A stretch of DNA of 64,000 nt, taken from the NCBI GenBank assembly GCA_009760855.2, contig WPIO01000108.1:642501-706500 (forward strand), in the 5' to 3' direction. Position numbers and translations under genes: made by a program. The notes beneath the pieces are model-generated. The model saw only the letters and a program-made list of their open reading frames with translations, did no database searches and was not told the DNA's origin. Within the stretch, counting starts at the first letter, position 1; the number at the start of each line of letters is the position of its first letter. Of the stretch, positions 1 to 37,085 are shown in pieces. This DNA is from Cristatella mucedo (lineage: Eukaryota > Bryozoa > Phylactolaemata > Cristatellidae).

Positions 1-280
1 GAAAAACTGAAAGGCCTGTGAGAAAGCAACATTGCAAGATGTCAAAGAAGTGAAAACAGAGTTAAGAGAGAGAAAGAATGGAAGATGGAGACGAAGTTGA
101 CGAAGAAGAAAGATCGACAGAGACAGGACCGAGTGAGACAGAAGGAATATGCTTCAGTTCAGTACATAGTAACATGACTAGACATTATTGCATCGGCCAA
201 ACTGCTACGGATCGTGAAGCAGACGGGCATCTGGAAGCAGACGGCCATCTAGAATGATCGATAGACAGAAGAAAGCATCA

Positions 281-765
281 GTGAGAGAGAGAGAGAGAGG
301 AGAGAGAGGAGAGAGAGAGGAGAGAGAGAGGAAGAGGAGAGAGACATAGAGTGAATGAGAGAGGCAGACAGACAGACAGGATAGTGAGCAGGGAGAGAGA
401 GAGAGACAAGGGAGACACAGAGACAAAGAGAGAGAAAGACACAGACAGAGAGACATAGACAGACAAGAGACAGACACAGACATAGAGACAGACACAGACA
501 GAGACAGGGAGAGACACAGACATAGAGACAGGCAGAGACAGAGACACAGAGAGACAGACATAGAGACAGACAGACGGAGTCACAGAGAGACACACGGAGA
601 GACAGACAAGAGACAGACACGGACATAGAGACAGACAGAGACAGCAACACAGACAGAGACAGGGAGAGACACAGACATAGAGACAGAGACAGAGACACAT
701 AGATACACAGACATAGAGACAGACAGAAACAGAGACACAGAGAGAGAGACACACAGACAGATAGG
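281..765. repeat. GA-rich tract with CAGACAGAGA variants
   Basis: About 480 bp of almost pure purine on + with periodic cagacagaga blocks. It generates long spurious Ser/Leu/Val/Cys frames on the other strand. Confidence 0.9.
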
Positions 766-1054
766 GAACAGTAAGCAGAGGCGACTGGATCGCAAAGGAT
801 AAGCCAAGCCTCTGACCAATCGTGTCACGTGAGCAGTAGCAAAGAAGCCATTTGCTGCTGGGCCAAGGCCCGTGAGCGGGTACGAGGGCGGCAAGCATCA
901 ATTACGCACATGATGGAGCTACCTTTAGTCGGCTACTAATGCATCGCGGCTGGACGCAGCCGAGGACGAACGCCGAGGACATCGCATCGCATGCCACGGC
1001 AGCCTGCCTGGCGACAGCCCAGCCAGGCTGCGGGTAGGGGCGAGAGAGGAAGGA

Positions 1055-1155
<101 letters not shown>

Positions 1156-1179
1156 AGTGGCGGAAATGCAGAATTTGAG

Positions 1180-1478
1180 TCTTGGCCGTCGTACGCTCAG
1201 CGGTGGCAGCGGTGGCGGTGGAATCGCAGGAGGAACCAGCAACTCTGCCCGGCCGTAACCGCACGCCCTCGGTTGGTGCTACACACACCGCCCCGGCGCC
1301 GCCAGCCTTAGCCCACCCACCCCCACCTCCTGAGCACGTCGAGGGACCGTCGAACCACCGCTGCCACCGCAGCAGCGCAGCGCCTGCAGGGATGCGGTCA
1401 AACGCCCTGGAACCGCGATTATTTTCTGCCCACTCAATTGGCCGTCGGGCGGGCGGCTATTGATTACGAAGCCAGTTC

Positions 1479-1520
<42 letters not shown>

Positions 1521-2020
1521 AGACGACGGCGCGCGCGTCTTTGACACCAGAAGCTGCCGCGAAACAAACGAGAGACCGCCGCCGCGGGCGCTGTAGCAGA
1601 CGACTACGACGAGCGTTCGCGCCCCGCGTTCTCCCCGCTCTCGCCCGCGTACCGGCCGCCACCGGGTGCGCACGGGCGCAGTATCCGTAACGAGAGAATT
1701 GCGCCAGCCAGCCGGCCAGCGCGCACGAAACGCACCGATTGTGGGCACACTGTTGACACGTGATTAACTCCAACAAAAGACTAAAGCCACGTATAGCATA
1801 CGCCGCCGCCGCCGAGGCCGACCAGAGGAGGCGGTAGCTAAGCAGTGGTTACCATCAAAACTCCCGCATAGTGCGCCGACCTCGCGACCAAAGGGCACTA
1901 AGGGCAAGGGCAGCTGCCGTCAGGCCGCTGTACGTCGGCCGAGCGACGCACCGCGGCCTGACGGCAGCGACCGCGACAGCGGACGCCACGGCCTGCGGCC
2001 AGGCCCCGACTGCGGCCTTC
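1180..2020. promoter_or_regulatory. CpG-rich block, possible promoter island
   Basis: CpG dinucleotides are clearly denser here than in the flanking repeats, including a (GAC)n run at 1482-1527 and a CGC/GCC cluster at 1800-1830. CpG islands mark many animal promoters. No TATA box, start exon or transcript evidence is visible, so promoter function is a guess. Confidence 0.25.
1913..1968. repeat. Inverted repeat, 16-bp perfect arms
   Basis: Arms gctgccgtcaggccgc (1913-1928) and its exact reverse complement (1953-1968) flank a 24-nt GC-rich loop. It shares caggccgctg with the hairpin at 19402. Confidence 0.9.
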
Positions 2021-3943
2021 AAGCGCCCGCTGGCTACTGCCATCGAAGTTTCTAAGTCTTTGACGCACAATTTCTCGCAAACAAGCTCGCTCTCTTTCTC
2101 TCTGTCTCTTTCTCTCTGTCTCTCTCAGCAAGCCGGCTCCGCCACGAGTCGCAGGGCGGCGGGTGCCTATAGACTACACCCACCGATGCTAAGGTCAGAA
2201 CAGCTGTTCCGGCGCAGGGGGTGTGGGGGGGCTTGGGGTAACGGAATAGGGCTATCTCACGGAGGGCATCGATTTCGAAGGGATACTTACTGATAACTTG
2301 GGTCTTCATTTCGAGATTTTCATACACACAATCCCGTGGTTGAAATCGTACATCGTATATTTCACGACGGCTACGTCGCGTCGCTGTATCCTCAGATCTC
2401 CGCTCTGACCGACGGACCCATAATATTTACGCCGATCACGTGATTTGCTACCTCCCTCTGGAGGCTACGATGACCACATAAGGATAGCCATTCCTTGCGC
2501 ATCAGCATACCAAAGAAATAGGCACGGCTAAAAGTTTTAAATGTTAATCCCATATTTTCCACATTTCTCTACCTTGGACGCTTATTCATGGTTCGAATGC
2601 GCCAGCCCTCTGAAAGTGGTCAGCGGTTCCATTATTCGTCCATGTTTGGGGGAGTGGTACATTTCCGCTTCTTCGTTACCGTTCTTGTGCCGAGACTGCA
2701 CTCGCTGCCTATGTAGCCACCAACTAGAGGTGCATTTCGACCAGCTCCCCAAAAAATTATTGCTGCATTAAACTGGTGTTGTGCGGATATGAACTGAGGC
2801 GAAATTGTATTTGCACTATGGCTTCCGTGTCATACAAGGCAGGTCTGCCCGATGCCGTCTTCGTCAGCCGAGGCCAGTCGGCGACCCGCCCATTGAGCCA
2901 GGAGGTAGGCAGGATCGCGGTGGCAGCGGTGCGCCCTTCGCGTGGCTGCGCTAATTTAGAATATTAGTATTTTTGAATGGGCTCGCTGCTGCGCGTTTCT
3001 CCTGCTACGATGAAATGCTATTACCGCGAGATTTCGCTCGGAAACGAAGGTCAGGACTCTCGAGGCGTGCAATGTTATAGTGTCAATGCTTTTCCGTGCA
3101 ATCTGCGCTTTCATAAAGTTGGTCCTTTCGGCAGTTCTTTTTCCATGTGTGATTATTTTTTAGCGATACAGTGTCGCCCCTTGGACTGGGATAGTCTAAA
3201 AGTGTGGCTGTACGTTGCTTCGTGATCGAATTTCAGGGGTATGCCTGTTGCGATAACGCATAGATAGATCGGCATTCTAGTCTATGCGGGCCACTGTCTG
3301 CGCAGAGTGGTAGCCAGATGCCGATCGCTTGGCAGATCGCTCTTCCCCTCTGCTCTTCCGTCCTCTGCCTTTCCTTCCTTCTCCTTTCCTCCTCCTTCCG
3401 TCTGCTCTTCCTTCCTCTTGCGCTCTTCCCTCCTTCGGTCGAGCGCAGGCCGCGACTCGTTCTATGCTTCCTCTTCTGTGTGACACTGACACTGTGACTG
3501 ACTGTGACACAGTGACACACACATGACACTGCGTGCTTCGCTCGCTCTGTGATGCTGCTGCTGCTGCGGTAGAACCTGCGATAAAGTGCAAGCGATCCGG
3601 CGGCCGCGACAGGCCAGTTGAGCCAGGCTCTCAATTGGCGCCGGCTGGCTGGCTGGCTGGCTGGCTGCAGCTCCGGGCCCGGTGCCTGATATCGCTATCT
3701 GTAGAGCCGTGCTGGTTTTGCATGCAATATTGGACTATTTATTTAAGCCGCTCCCTGATCCATTAAATGAGAGCAGCACATGCCGCTGCATGGCCCGCGC
3801 GCTCTGCTGGCTTTGGTTCCAACGGAATCGCCGATCTTGGCGCTGCTGCATGCTGGGGTTTTTGCCGAATCTGTGGAACGAACGTCACTGTTTGATCGGG
3901 CAGCTGGCTGCAGCCAGATCTGCTGCTGATCGCTGCTCTCAGA

Positions 3944-4053
3944 TCGCTCGCTCAGATCGCTGCTCTCAGATCGCTCGCTCAGATCGCTGCTCTCAGATCG
4001 CTCGCTCTGATTGCTGCTCTCAGATCGCTGCGCTCAGATCGCTGCTCTCAGAT
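3944..4053. repeat. Imperfect tandem repeat, about 27-bp period
   Basis: Several copies of cagatcgctcgct alternating with cagatcgctgctct. Confidence 0.85.
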
Positions 4054-4689
4054 CATCTGCAGCCAGATCTGCTGGTGATCGCTGCTCTCGCTGCTCCAAT
4101 CCGCTCTCAACTGCCCTGCTCTGCTGTTGCTGCTTGCTCGCTCGCTTGGGTCAGCATGTGCATGCTCTCGCGCATGCTCTCATCTTCGGCCTCTGTGTTT
4201 GCGTGTGTGCGTGCACACTAGTAATGTGTGCCCGCCCGCGAGGCTCCTGCTGCTGCTCTGGGAAGGCATGCAAGAGTATGCATTCGATACTCGCAGTATC
4301 TGACGCTGCGGTAACATCTACTAGCTTTGTGCCACGGTGCGGCTTGGACAGCTCGCCATCGTGCTGGTTGCTGCTGGTTGCGTGCTGCTGCATGTTGCGT
4401 GCTGCAGCTGCTCCGTTCGTGCTGCTTCGAGCTGATCATTCGGTCCGAACCACCCACCGCTGCCTGGACCGTCGTGTCCAAGAAGTGCCTACTGGTAGTT
4501 GAGCATAGGAGCTGTTTGATGAACCGGTCTTGGCCGTCCAGATTGCAATTAGGAAAGTGCCACGTGCTGAAATGACTGCAGTCATTACTGGCTAAATGGG
4601 TGCTGTCTAAAAATGGATGCTGTATAAGCAATATTCTATCAAAGTGTGCGCAAGGTGACAGGACGGCGGAAGGGGTGCTCATCCCCCTA

Positions 4690-5960
4690 TTTAATAATAA
4701 TGCACTTGATAAAGCACCCTCAGAGAACTCAATCTCTTTCTAGGCGCTTGACATTTGCTGCAAAGGGAAACGCGATTGAATGGTGAGTAATATCATGCTT
4801 GATAAACAACATGAGTAACTTGGTTAGAGGTGACTAGCACAGGGTCAGCATGCAAGTGTGTTTAGTGGCAGCATTCACAGGGTCAGCGTGCATAAGCACA
4901 TGCATAACGAATCACAGGGACCCACTAAATGCTGTCCTAAATAGGTGCGCTCAAGTTTTTTTTAATGTGGTCAAGTCAGGGGATGTTGCGACGCAAGTCG
5001 GGGGTGAGTTCCAGACTTTCGGACCATACGAACTAAATGCACGGTCTCCAGAGGATTTGAGATTTGTACGAGGTATTTGTAAATAGTTAGATTCCAAAAG
5101 ACGGGTGGTACGATGCTTGGCCTGGTGGGGGAGTAGATCTGAGAGATAGGCTGGAGCCAAAGAATGAAGTGACCTAAAAGTGAGCGACAAAACCTTGAAG
5201 TCGATCCGTTGCTTGACTGGTAGCTAGTGCAGGTCAGCGAGAAGTGGTGTGATGTGGCAACTGCGACGCTCACGACAGACAAGCCAAGCTGCAGAGTTTT
5301 GCACCAGCTGTAAGTGCCTGATTGCACATGCCGGTAGGCCAGCAGGCAGTGAGTTACAGAAGTCAACACGGGATGTTACAAATGCATGGACCAACTTGGA
5401 CGTGGTATCCTTCTCTAAACAAGCCCGAATTTAACAACGTTATGTAGCTGAAAATAGGCAGACTTGATTGTGGAGCTGATGTGGTCGTCTAACGAGAGGT
5501 CACTTTGGAACATGACACCTAGATTTCGAGCTGATTCAACAGGAGATATGCTGGCAGAGCCAAGTTTGAGCGACAGCCTTTCCAATTTCCGAATCACACT
5601 GGGTTCGCCCATAACTAGTAAGTTAGTTTTATCATCTTTTAGTTTTAGAAAATTGTATATTTGTCCATTCACGGATGATCTTTGTCCATTCACGTCCATA
5701 CTCTGAAGTCTCCCACTGAGATAGGACCTGAACCATTGCATAGCAGTGCCAGTGATGCCCAGGCGAGATGAGAGGCGCTCTAGAAGAACTTAATGATCGA
5801 TGGTGTCAAAAGCTGCCGAAAGATCGAGCAAAACAAGCTGAGACACTCTACCCATGTCTGCATTCCTACGTAGGTCGTTGTACACCCTAAGCAATGCTGA
5901 CTTTGTGGAGTGATTAGCTCTAAAGCCAGACTGGAACTTACAAGCAAGGTTTGAAGTTTT
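4690..5960 (-). mobile_element. L2/CR1-like LINE fragment, internally deleted
   Basis: On the - strand, broken frames match the copy at 25964-27494: DLTTLKK, PILLADLHWLPV-type sequence split over frames, and LDLSAAFD-type sequence near the upper end. About 230 bp covering the YADD region is missing near 5645-5700. The 3' tail, with gagggtgctttatcaagtgc and ATT units, is at 4690-4750. Confidence 0.85.
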
Positions 5961-6834
5961 AATATATGAGTATTTAAATGCATAAGTTTCCTACTGCTTA
6001 GCTTATAAGTGTGGGAGCCGCCAGGCATGTCAATGGCTGCATGTTGCAGTTGGCATTGGGAAGAAATTAGCTAGTAGGCTTCGGTATTTCCTGCTCACAA
6101 GCTCTAAAGCTGAGAATAAAGCAGGCATTTTTGTTTTTATTTTGTTTGTTTAACAATGCCTGCGCAGTCAGGTGCAAATGCAAAGCCACCGGGACTCCAG
6201 GGATCATGTGACCAGTCATGTAGTGGGTCATTTGCTGTACACAGCGATCGCCGACAGTGAGGCTGCTGCTTCTGCCTCCAAGAACTCAGTATGAAGGTTT
6301 TGTAACATAAGAACGTGGCCTGCATGAGTTTACAGTCCACTTGAGAAAACGGAGAAAAGAAAGCTCAGTCATAGTTTACTGCCTGCTATGGCTATGGCCA
6401 GAGTTGGTGTAGCAAATCGTGATATACTGTATCGTAGCCATTGGTGAATCAGGCTTGCTTGCGCAAGATCATAATTGGCCAGTTTCTAGCCACAGCAAAG
6501 TCATGCACCGGAAGCTCCTTAGAGGTGGGAGGGGCTTAGTTAAGGCTCCCCTCGTGTTCAGAGGAAATTTATTATGATGACCCAGGCTTTTGTACTGGTC
6601 CTAAGTCTACTACACACATACAAACACACACACACACACATCTGCCTTCTTGCATTAGTTGAGCATGAGAGACATGCAGAAAATTGCAGACTCACTGTGG
6701 ACTGACCTGATTGTTGGAGCAATGATTTTAAGAATTAATTATTAATGCAATTATTTATTGTAAAACTATTTAAATTGAATTATTAGTTATTGATTAATAT
6801 CTCTGAACCTTCTGTATCAAGATTGGCTTTGCAG

Positions 6835-6882
6835 AAACGGCCGGAGGACTGCCAGCTGCACGTCAACTACTCCATCCGAGCT
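6835..6882 (+). CDS. Candidate upstream coding exon of the two-pore channel
   Basis: After a cag acceptor the frame reads KRPEDCQLHVNYSIRA and would join exon 9213 in phase 0, giving NYSIRA-DLLLATTLVEDA. This resembles the N-terminal stretch of TPCs, where NYQEAAIYL precedes the first helix in TPC1. The donor would be gct|gtcctt, which is poor, and the frame hits a stop 12 nt later. Treat as a candidate only. No start codon is visible in it. Confidence 0.4.
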
Positions 6883-6893
6883 GTCCTTAAGAG

Positions 6894-6948
6894 ATGAGAG
6901 AGAGAGTGGGAGAGAGAGAGAAAGAGAGAGAGTGAGAGACAGAGGAAT

Positions 6949-6986
<38 letters not shown>

Positions 6987-7105
6987 TGTGTGTGTGTGCG
7001 TGCGTGCGTGCGTGGGTGAGAGAGTGAGTGAGTGAGTGAGTGAGAGAGTGAATGGGTGAGAGAGTGAGAGAGAGAGAAAAAGAGAGAGTGGGAGAGAAAG
7101 AGTCT
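6894..7105. repeat. GA/GAGT-rich tract
   Basis: Runs of ag, gt and gagt units just downstream of the candidate exon at 6835. Confidence 0.92.
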
Positions 7106-7392
7106 CTGAGAAAATATGTGTCACGAGTCAACTTTCCCGTTGCCCCAGTGAACTTACCTTTTTTGTTTCGGTTGCTTTGCTTTGCATCCTTTGCATCATT
7201 CAGTGGTGTCACTAGCCAGAGGTCAGTGTCACTAGCTAGAGGTCACACTAACCGGTGGCCCTTCGTGAGAGAGAGAGAGTTCGTGTTCGCATGACATCCT
7301 GGCCTCAAGCATGGCACTTATTTGCATGCTTGATAGTGTGCATATCACTGACCCCTTGGCTTTTGATTCTTTTGCAGCTTGCAGCTTGAGGG

Positions 7393-7565
7393 GTAAAAAA
7401 AAGTATTAGCTGATTTAACAGCCTCGTTTTGTATAGCAGCAGAAGAGCCTTTACGGCTTCCACCACCGCTTGCAGTTGGCAATAAAGGATTGCCCACTGC
7501 AGGACTAGAACCCACAACCTCTGTCGTGAAGAGAAAGCACCTTACATCCTAGGCTATCACGGGTA
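7393..7565 (-). mobile_element. tRNA-derived SINE, family B
   Basis: On the - strand a tRNA-like head with box B ggttctagtcctgc is followed by a body with gccgtaaaggctcttc and ends gaggctgttaaatcagc. The same body recurs at 35094 and 54335. Confidence 0.8.
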
Positions 7566-8875
7566 ATGATATAATGATATGCCTGGATAGACATTAAGTT
7601 TTCTCAAGGCTCTAACATGTGTGGCCCTATTATTATTAATATTAATATTAGTATTAGTATTGTTATTAGAGTGCCAGTCTCGGAGAGATTACTGAATGAA
7701 TGAGGCTGAGATGAATCACGAGCTATCACTTCATCATAAGAAACCCACTGTCTGTGGTTAAGACCGTAGCCCATGATGGTCATTGGTCTTGATCAGGATT
7801 GGCAAGTTTCTGATTGGAGTGCAAGCTCGAAGGATGCACTCATCCTTCCGGCTTCTGCTGACTGAAGTCAAACTCGCGGCTCTATTTTCGAGACTACCCG
7901 GAGGGGCGGACATGCAGCATTCGGCCTGATTCGGTTGATGTGAGGCTTGATGTCGATGTTGGCTCTGCCGTCCGAAAACTTTCTCTCGAGATCACTCGTT
8001 CGAGGGCAAGGCAGCTAGCCCCTCCCCCCACTGGACGTCCGATTGCTGGCGTCACAGCAGTCACAATCGAGTCTCTCAACACGATCAAGCTGCCTGATTT
8101 AGTAGCCGTCTGAGTGCGATTAATCTGAACCGGTTTTTCGAAGCCACGAAAGGTTGCCGATAGAGCAGCTGATGGCGGTGGGGCTAGGAGGAGGAGGAGG
8201 AGGAGGTGCTAATGCAGACCATCCAGTTAGCATGTGCCCTGGCAGGGCGTCACCCCACCTCTACCTCCTGCTCCTGCTCTTCTTCCTCCTCCTCCTCCTT
8301 CACCACCCCCTCCTACTGGTGGGGGTACAAAGAGGTCGACAGGAACCGCCGGCTTAGGGTGGCAGCTCCGAAGCGCACAGCAGACGAGCCTATATGCAGA
8401 CTTGTGCACCAACTGCAAGCAGCACTTGAGTGTGGTGGCAAGGCAGCGCAGCAGCACAGCACCTCCTCTTGTTTGACGTCTCCTGGACAGATGTGCCACC
8501 TCCGGGCCGCAGTGTGCCGCCTTAGCACGAAAGCTCACCTTGTACAGGGGTGGGGGAGGGGTCCTCGTAAAGGCTTCAAAACGTACCCAGTGTTGGTGTT
8601 GCACGGCTGAGTGAGAACCAGAACCAGAGGCAGCAATATGATAAATGTCTACGATAGATGTCGGCAGTGTTATGATGGGTGGCCTGGCCAAAAAAAATTA
8701 AATAAAATAATTCCTGGCATTTCCGAAGAAAAAAAACGAGGCACCAACACATGTCACAAGGGCAAGGCCCAAGGGGAGCTCAGCCCTCCTCCTTCTGTCG
8801 AGCGCTCCTCAATGCCTACTCGGCCACCACGGCACATGACTGTCAGTTACATGACTGTGAGTCAAGTGACTATGA

Positions 8876-8900
8876 GTCACGTGACTGTGTGTCACGTGAC
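8876..8900 (+). promoter_or_regulatory. Two perfect GTCACGTGAC (CLEAR-type) motifs
   Basis: GTCACGTGAC occurs at 8876-8885 and 8891-8900, after two related gtcaagtgac/catgactgtgag units. This palindrome is the CLEAR element bound by TFEB/TFE3 in lysosomal gene promoters, and the host gene encodes an endolysosomal-type channel. Position upstream of the first certain exon would suit a promoter or intronic enhancer. Function is inferred. Confidence 0.4.
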
Positions 8901-9161
8901 TCGTCTCCTTGCAGTTGCCCGTGTCTGCCGACGGAGCATTTGCCTCGTCTGTTGGCACTTGCGTGCCGCTCGCTGTCCAATCTGATTCCTGCGATCATCT
9001 TACTCGTGCATGACTGTTTTGCTGCTGCTTTGCTGCTGCTCTGCTGCTGCTGCTGCTGTTGTCGAGTCGTGAGGCTATTTCGCCCCACCGCCTCCTTCGT
9101 TGACTGGCCAGCTGGCCAGCGCCCCTCTGGCTGGCCAGCATGGCGTGTCAGCAGGGGTGGT

Positions 9162-9199
9162 GAAGTTTAGGCTCGTGCTCGAGCACGAGCCTAAACTTC
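9162..9199. repeat. Perfect 38-bp palindrome before TPC exon
   Basis: Arm gaagtttaggctcgtgctc (9162-9180) is followed without a loop by its exact reverse complement. The end is 13 nt before the acceptor of the exon at 9213. Confidence 0.97.
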
Positions 9200-9212
9200 T
9201 TTTTCGTTGCAG

Positions 9213-33841
<24,629 letters not shown>

Positions 33842-34405
33842 ACTGAGCCAAGTGCTTGGCATTCAGAAGATGCCTGTCACACTTCGAGCAAGAAAGGGTT
33901 GTTTTGAGAAAAGAAAAAACCAACCAATTGATCATCGGACTCGGGTCGCCAAAGTTCCTCTGCCGTCGCAGCGCAAACGTGAACCTCAGATTGACCGTGC
34001 TGCCTATTGGGACGGGGTTCTGTCGTCCGTCCGTCGATCGCTTCCGCGAACCAGTCGTCTGCTCATCGGCGGTCTGCCAGCTTTGCCCCTCTGACCAGCA
34101 GAGCATGACGGCTGCAGCAAGGCTCCGCCCACTCTGCTCCCTCCTTCCTGCTGCTGTCAGTGCTGCTATGCTGCTATCAGTGCTCATTTAGCTGACCCCT
34201 TGGAGTCAGCCTTCGATGCTGTCCCCCTGATTGACCACATGCAGCTGCTCTCTTTCTGTCTACGCCCCATCCCACAATCTAATCCCTCCATCCAGTGCCT
34301 GCCTGCCTGCCTGCCTGTCTACGTTTCGAACACATTTCGCTGCCCGTTTTTCACGGCCGAGAAGCCACACTTAACGACGAGCAAACGTCACGAGACACCA
34401 CCAGT

Positions 34406-34407
<2 letters not shown>

Positions 34408-34479
<72 letters not shown>
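34408..34479. repeat. (CTG)24 trinucleotide repeat
   Basis: Twenty-four uninterrupted ctg units, 567 nt downstream of the channel stop codon, possibly within its 3' UTR. Confidence 0.97.
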
Positions 34480-34480
<1 letters not shown>

Positions 34481-35093
34481 GCCTGAAAGCCTGACTGGCA
34501 GACCGGCTGGCCCTCGAGACTAGTTGGGACGTAGGCAAGCACACTGCCGAGGCTGCCATCAGGCAGCACAGACGGCAGGCCGGCAGCACTACGCTCGGTC
34601 AGGCTGACACGCAGGCTGAGTCACGTGCCTGCGTCTGCCGAGCTTCATTAGCCTGCATGAACGTCCGAGAGCAGGATCAGCTTTAACCGTCGCCACAACT
34701 TCTTCTAAACGTCGCCACAGCTACTTCTAGATGTCGCCACAGCTACTTCTAACCAAGCTTCTTCCGATCTGATCTTCATGCTCTCTCGTTAGCGCCTTTC
34801 ATGCTTTCCAACCCCCCCCCCCCCCCCCCCCGTTCCTGCCAAGGGAGTTTGTGTTTGGGTGCTGACAGGCAACGGGCTGCAGCGAACGAACGAAGCGCGG
34901 TCGATGCCATCTTGTCTGGATGCAGCTTTCGATTGAAAAGAGTCCTGATTGAAATCGGCCAGTTGGCTAGTGCATTCGTCGATGGGGAGACCTAGTCAGG
35001 CTAGGCATGCATCGTCGGCTATCTATTCTGAAGCCACCGGAAGGAGAGAGAAGAAGCAAGCGGCCAAGAGCCGCGATGGCTCGCACGCATCAC

Positions 35094-35258
35094 GTGATGG
35101 CTACGGCACACCAGGTCAGGCGGTTGCTTTTTACTACCTCGGTCGTGGGTTCGAATCCTGCGGTGTACAATCCTTTATCGCTGCCGATGAAAGCGATGGT
35201 GATAGCCGTAAGGGCTCTTTTGTCGCCTCATAAAAGAGGCTGTTAAATCGGCTTGTAT
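35094..35258 (+). mobile_element. tRNA-derived SINE, family B
   Basis: Head with cgtgggttcgaatcctgc, body ggtgatagccgtaagggctc, end gaggctgttaaatcggct. Confidence 0.85.
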
Positions 35259-35742
35259 TTTTTTAAGAAGAAAAATAGGTGCGGCGATCCGGTCGAGAAG
35301 GGTGCGTCTGCGGCTTTGCCCAAGCGGCTGTGGTGGAGGGAAGTCTCTCTATGTCAGTTGGGTCCAAAGTGCCGCCTGCCGCCTCTCCACTACTTAAAGA
35401 AATAAGTTATCATACGACACTTGTATTGCATCCAAAGATAACTAAATATCCTTCTGTGACACTGGAAATACGCTGAAAGAAAGCACGAATATATGTCGTT
35501 GAGAACAGCTCGTAGCTACGAGCAATGCTGCTCCGGTAAACTCCAGGCGGAGCCGCACTGGCGGCGGCGAGAGAACGTCAGCGTCAGCCACGTGACGTCA
35601 CGTCGAAGCTGGCATTCGGCGGCTACGAATGGCGCCGCTTCTAAAGGCGCCAGTCCTTGCCGACTCGCGACAGGCGAAGCTGGCGCCTCCGAGCGCGGCT
35701 CACGAGTAGCAGACGATACAACGGGGTGGGGGTGTTCAACCT

Positions 35743-35788
35743 GTGAAAGGGTCGTTCGACCCCTTTGGTGGTCGAACGACCCTTTCAC
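35743..35788. repeat. Inverted repeat, 19-bp perfect arms
   Basis: Arms gtgaaagggtcgttcgacc and its exact complement around the loop cctttggt. Confidence 0.96.
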
Positions 35789-36959
35789 CGGGGTCACTTA
35801 AGACCATCGGAAAACGCATTTCCACATTTGCACACAATGATTTTATGGTTGGGGGTCGCCACGACATGACGAGCAGTATTCAAGGGTCGCGGCGTTAGGA
35901 AGGTTGAGAACCAGTGCGATGCAGCCTCGCGATACAGGCAGCAGCGCGCCGTCTCGGCAACGGCTAAAGGATAAAGAGCACATTAATACCTTAGCTTGAC
36001 GAGTCAGCAGCGTTTTCAGCATAGAGAGCGTCCGTATCCGACGCGGTCTCAGCGACGAGAGACCTGGCGGCCCCCGCCGAAGTCTTCGTAGCCGTGTGCG
36101 CAGCAGACCGATTTTTGCATTTCACTTCTGGTTCCTATAAATTATAATGCAGGAACCGCTAATAACCACCAGCGCTCGGGTAGCCTGGCTGGCGTAACGT
36201 TCCAGCATTTCACTGCCCCCTCTTTAAGTCAAGGCTGTCCTCGGCCGAGATAGTAAAAGAAGCCAAATGCAGCCGACGTCAATGGTCGGCGTCAATGACA
36301 TAGCCACATCATTGGGCTCCAACGTAAATTACTGCCGAGAATTTTGAGGCGCCTCTCTTGGCCGCTTCCGTTTCCGGTGCTGTTTTGTAGCTCTTTGCGG
36401 TCTTTAGTTCATTTTAGCTGTCTTGTCTTCCATGTTTAACACTGGCAGACGGCAAGCTGGACTTGCATGCGTCTCCTGAGCCCACGGCTTTTCAGACGTT
36501 CATACTGTCTACTCGGCTGTAGAGAGGCGAGCACCTTTACCTTAAGCCCTATTTTATAAGAAAAAGAAATTATCTGATAAACTAGAGCAAGATTGGTGCA
36601 CGCAACGCAGGCAGGAGCAAACTTTCATGCACCGCTGCGAAAGTGATTATGACTACGCCTCATTAGGTTTTAATGCCGGTATTGTCTTGCCAATACAACC
36701 TCGTCTGCCATATTCTCAGTTAATAATAATAAAAATAGTTGCTGCCGGACGAAGTCGGTTGACATGCGTGCGCACAAAGATCGCAGTTATGCATTAAAAA
36801 AGTTCCTAAATTAAAGGAGTCATAGCAGACACAAGGAGTCAAACGAGTAGACATTCTGACTCGCAGAACAGAAGGAGCTTCGCCGAGTAAACAGAAACGT
36901 GGAGGCGTCGTGAAAACTCACAACTCTCAAGCTAGACAAGCAGTCCTCCATTATATTGA

Positions 36960-37085
36960 ATTAAATAGCATTGTAAGACTAGAATTATTAAAATAAATAT
37001 AATCTATATATATATATATCTATATTATATCTATATTATATATATATAACTATAGTTATAATATAAATTATTTAAATAAAAATAC
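36960..37085. repeat. AT-rich block
   Basis: Repeated tatatat and tataatctatatt units. Confidence 0.85.

Noticed and set aside
205-901. Several long Ser/Leu/Cys/Val open frames on the - strand
   Set aside because: They are translations of the GA-rich repeat; no non-repeat protein signal.
35493-35801. 102-codon + and 93-codon - strand frames in the intergenic region
   Set aside because: No recognisable domain, no splice context, and a hairpin inside; insufficient to call a gene.
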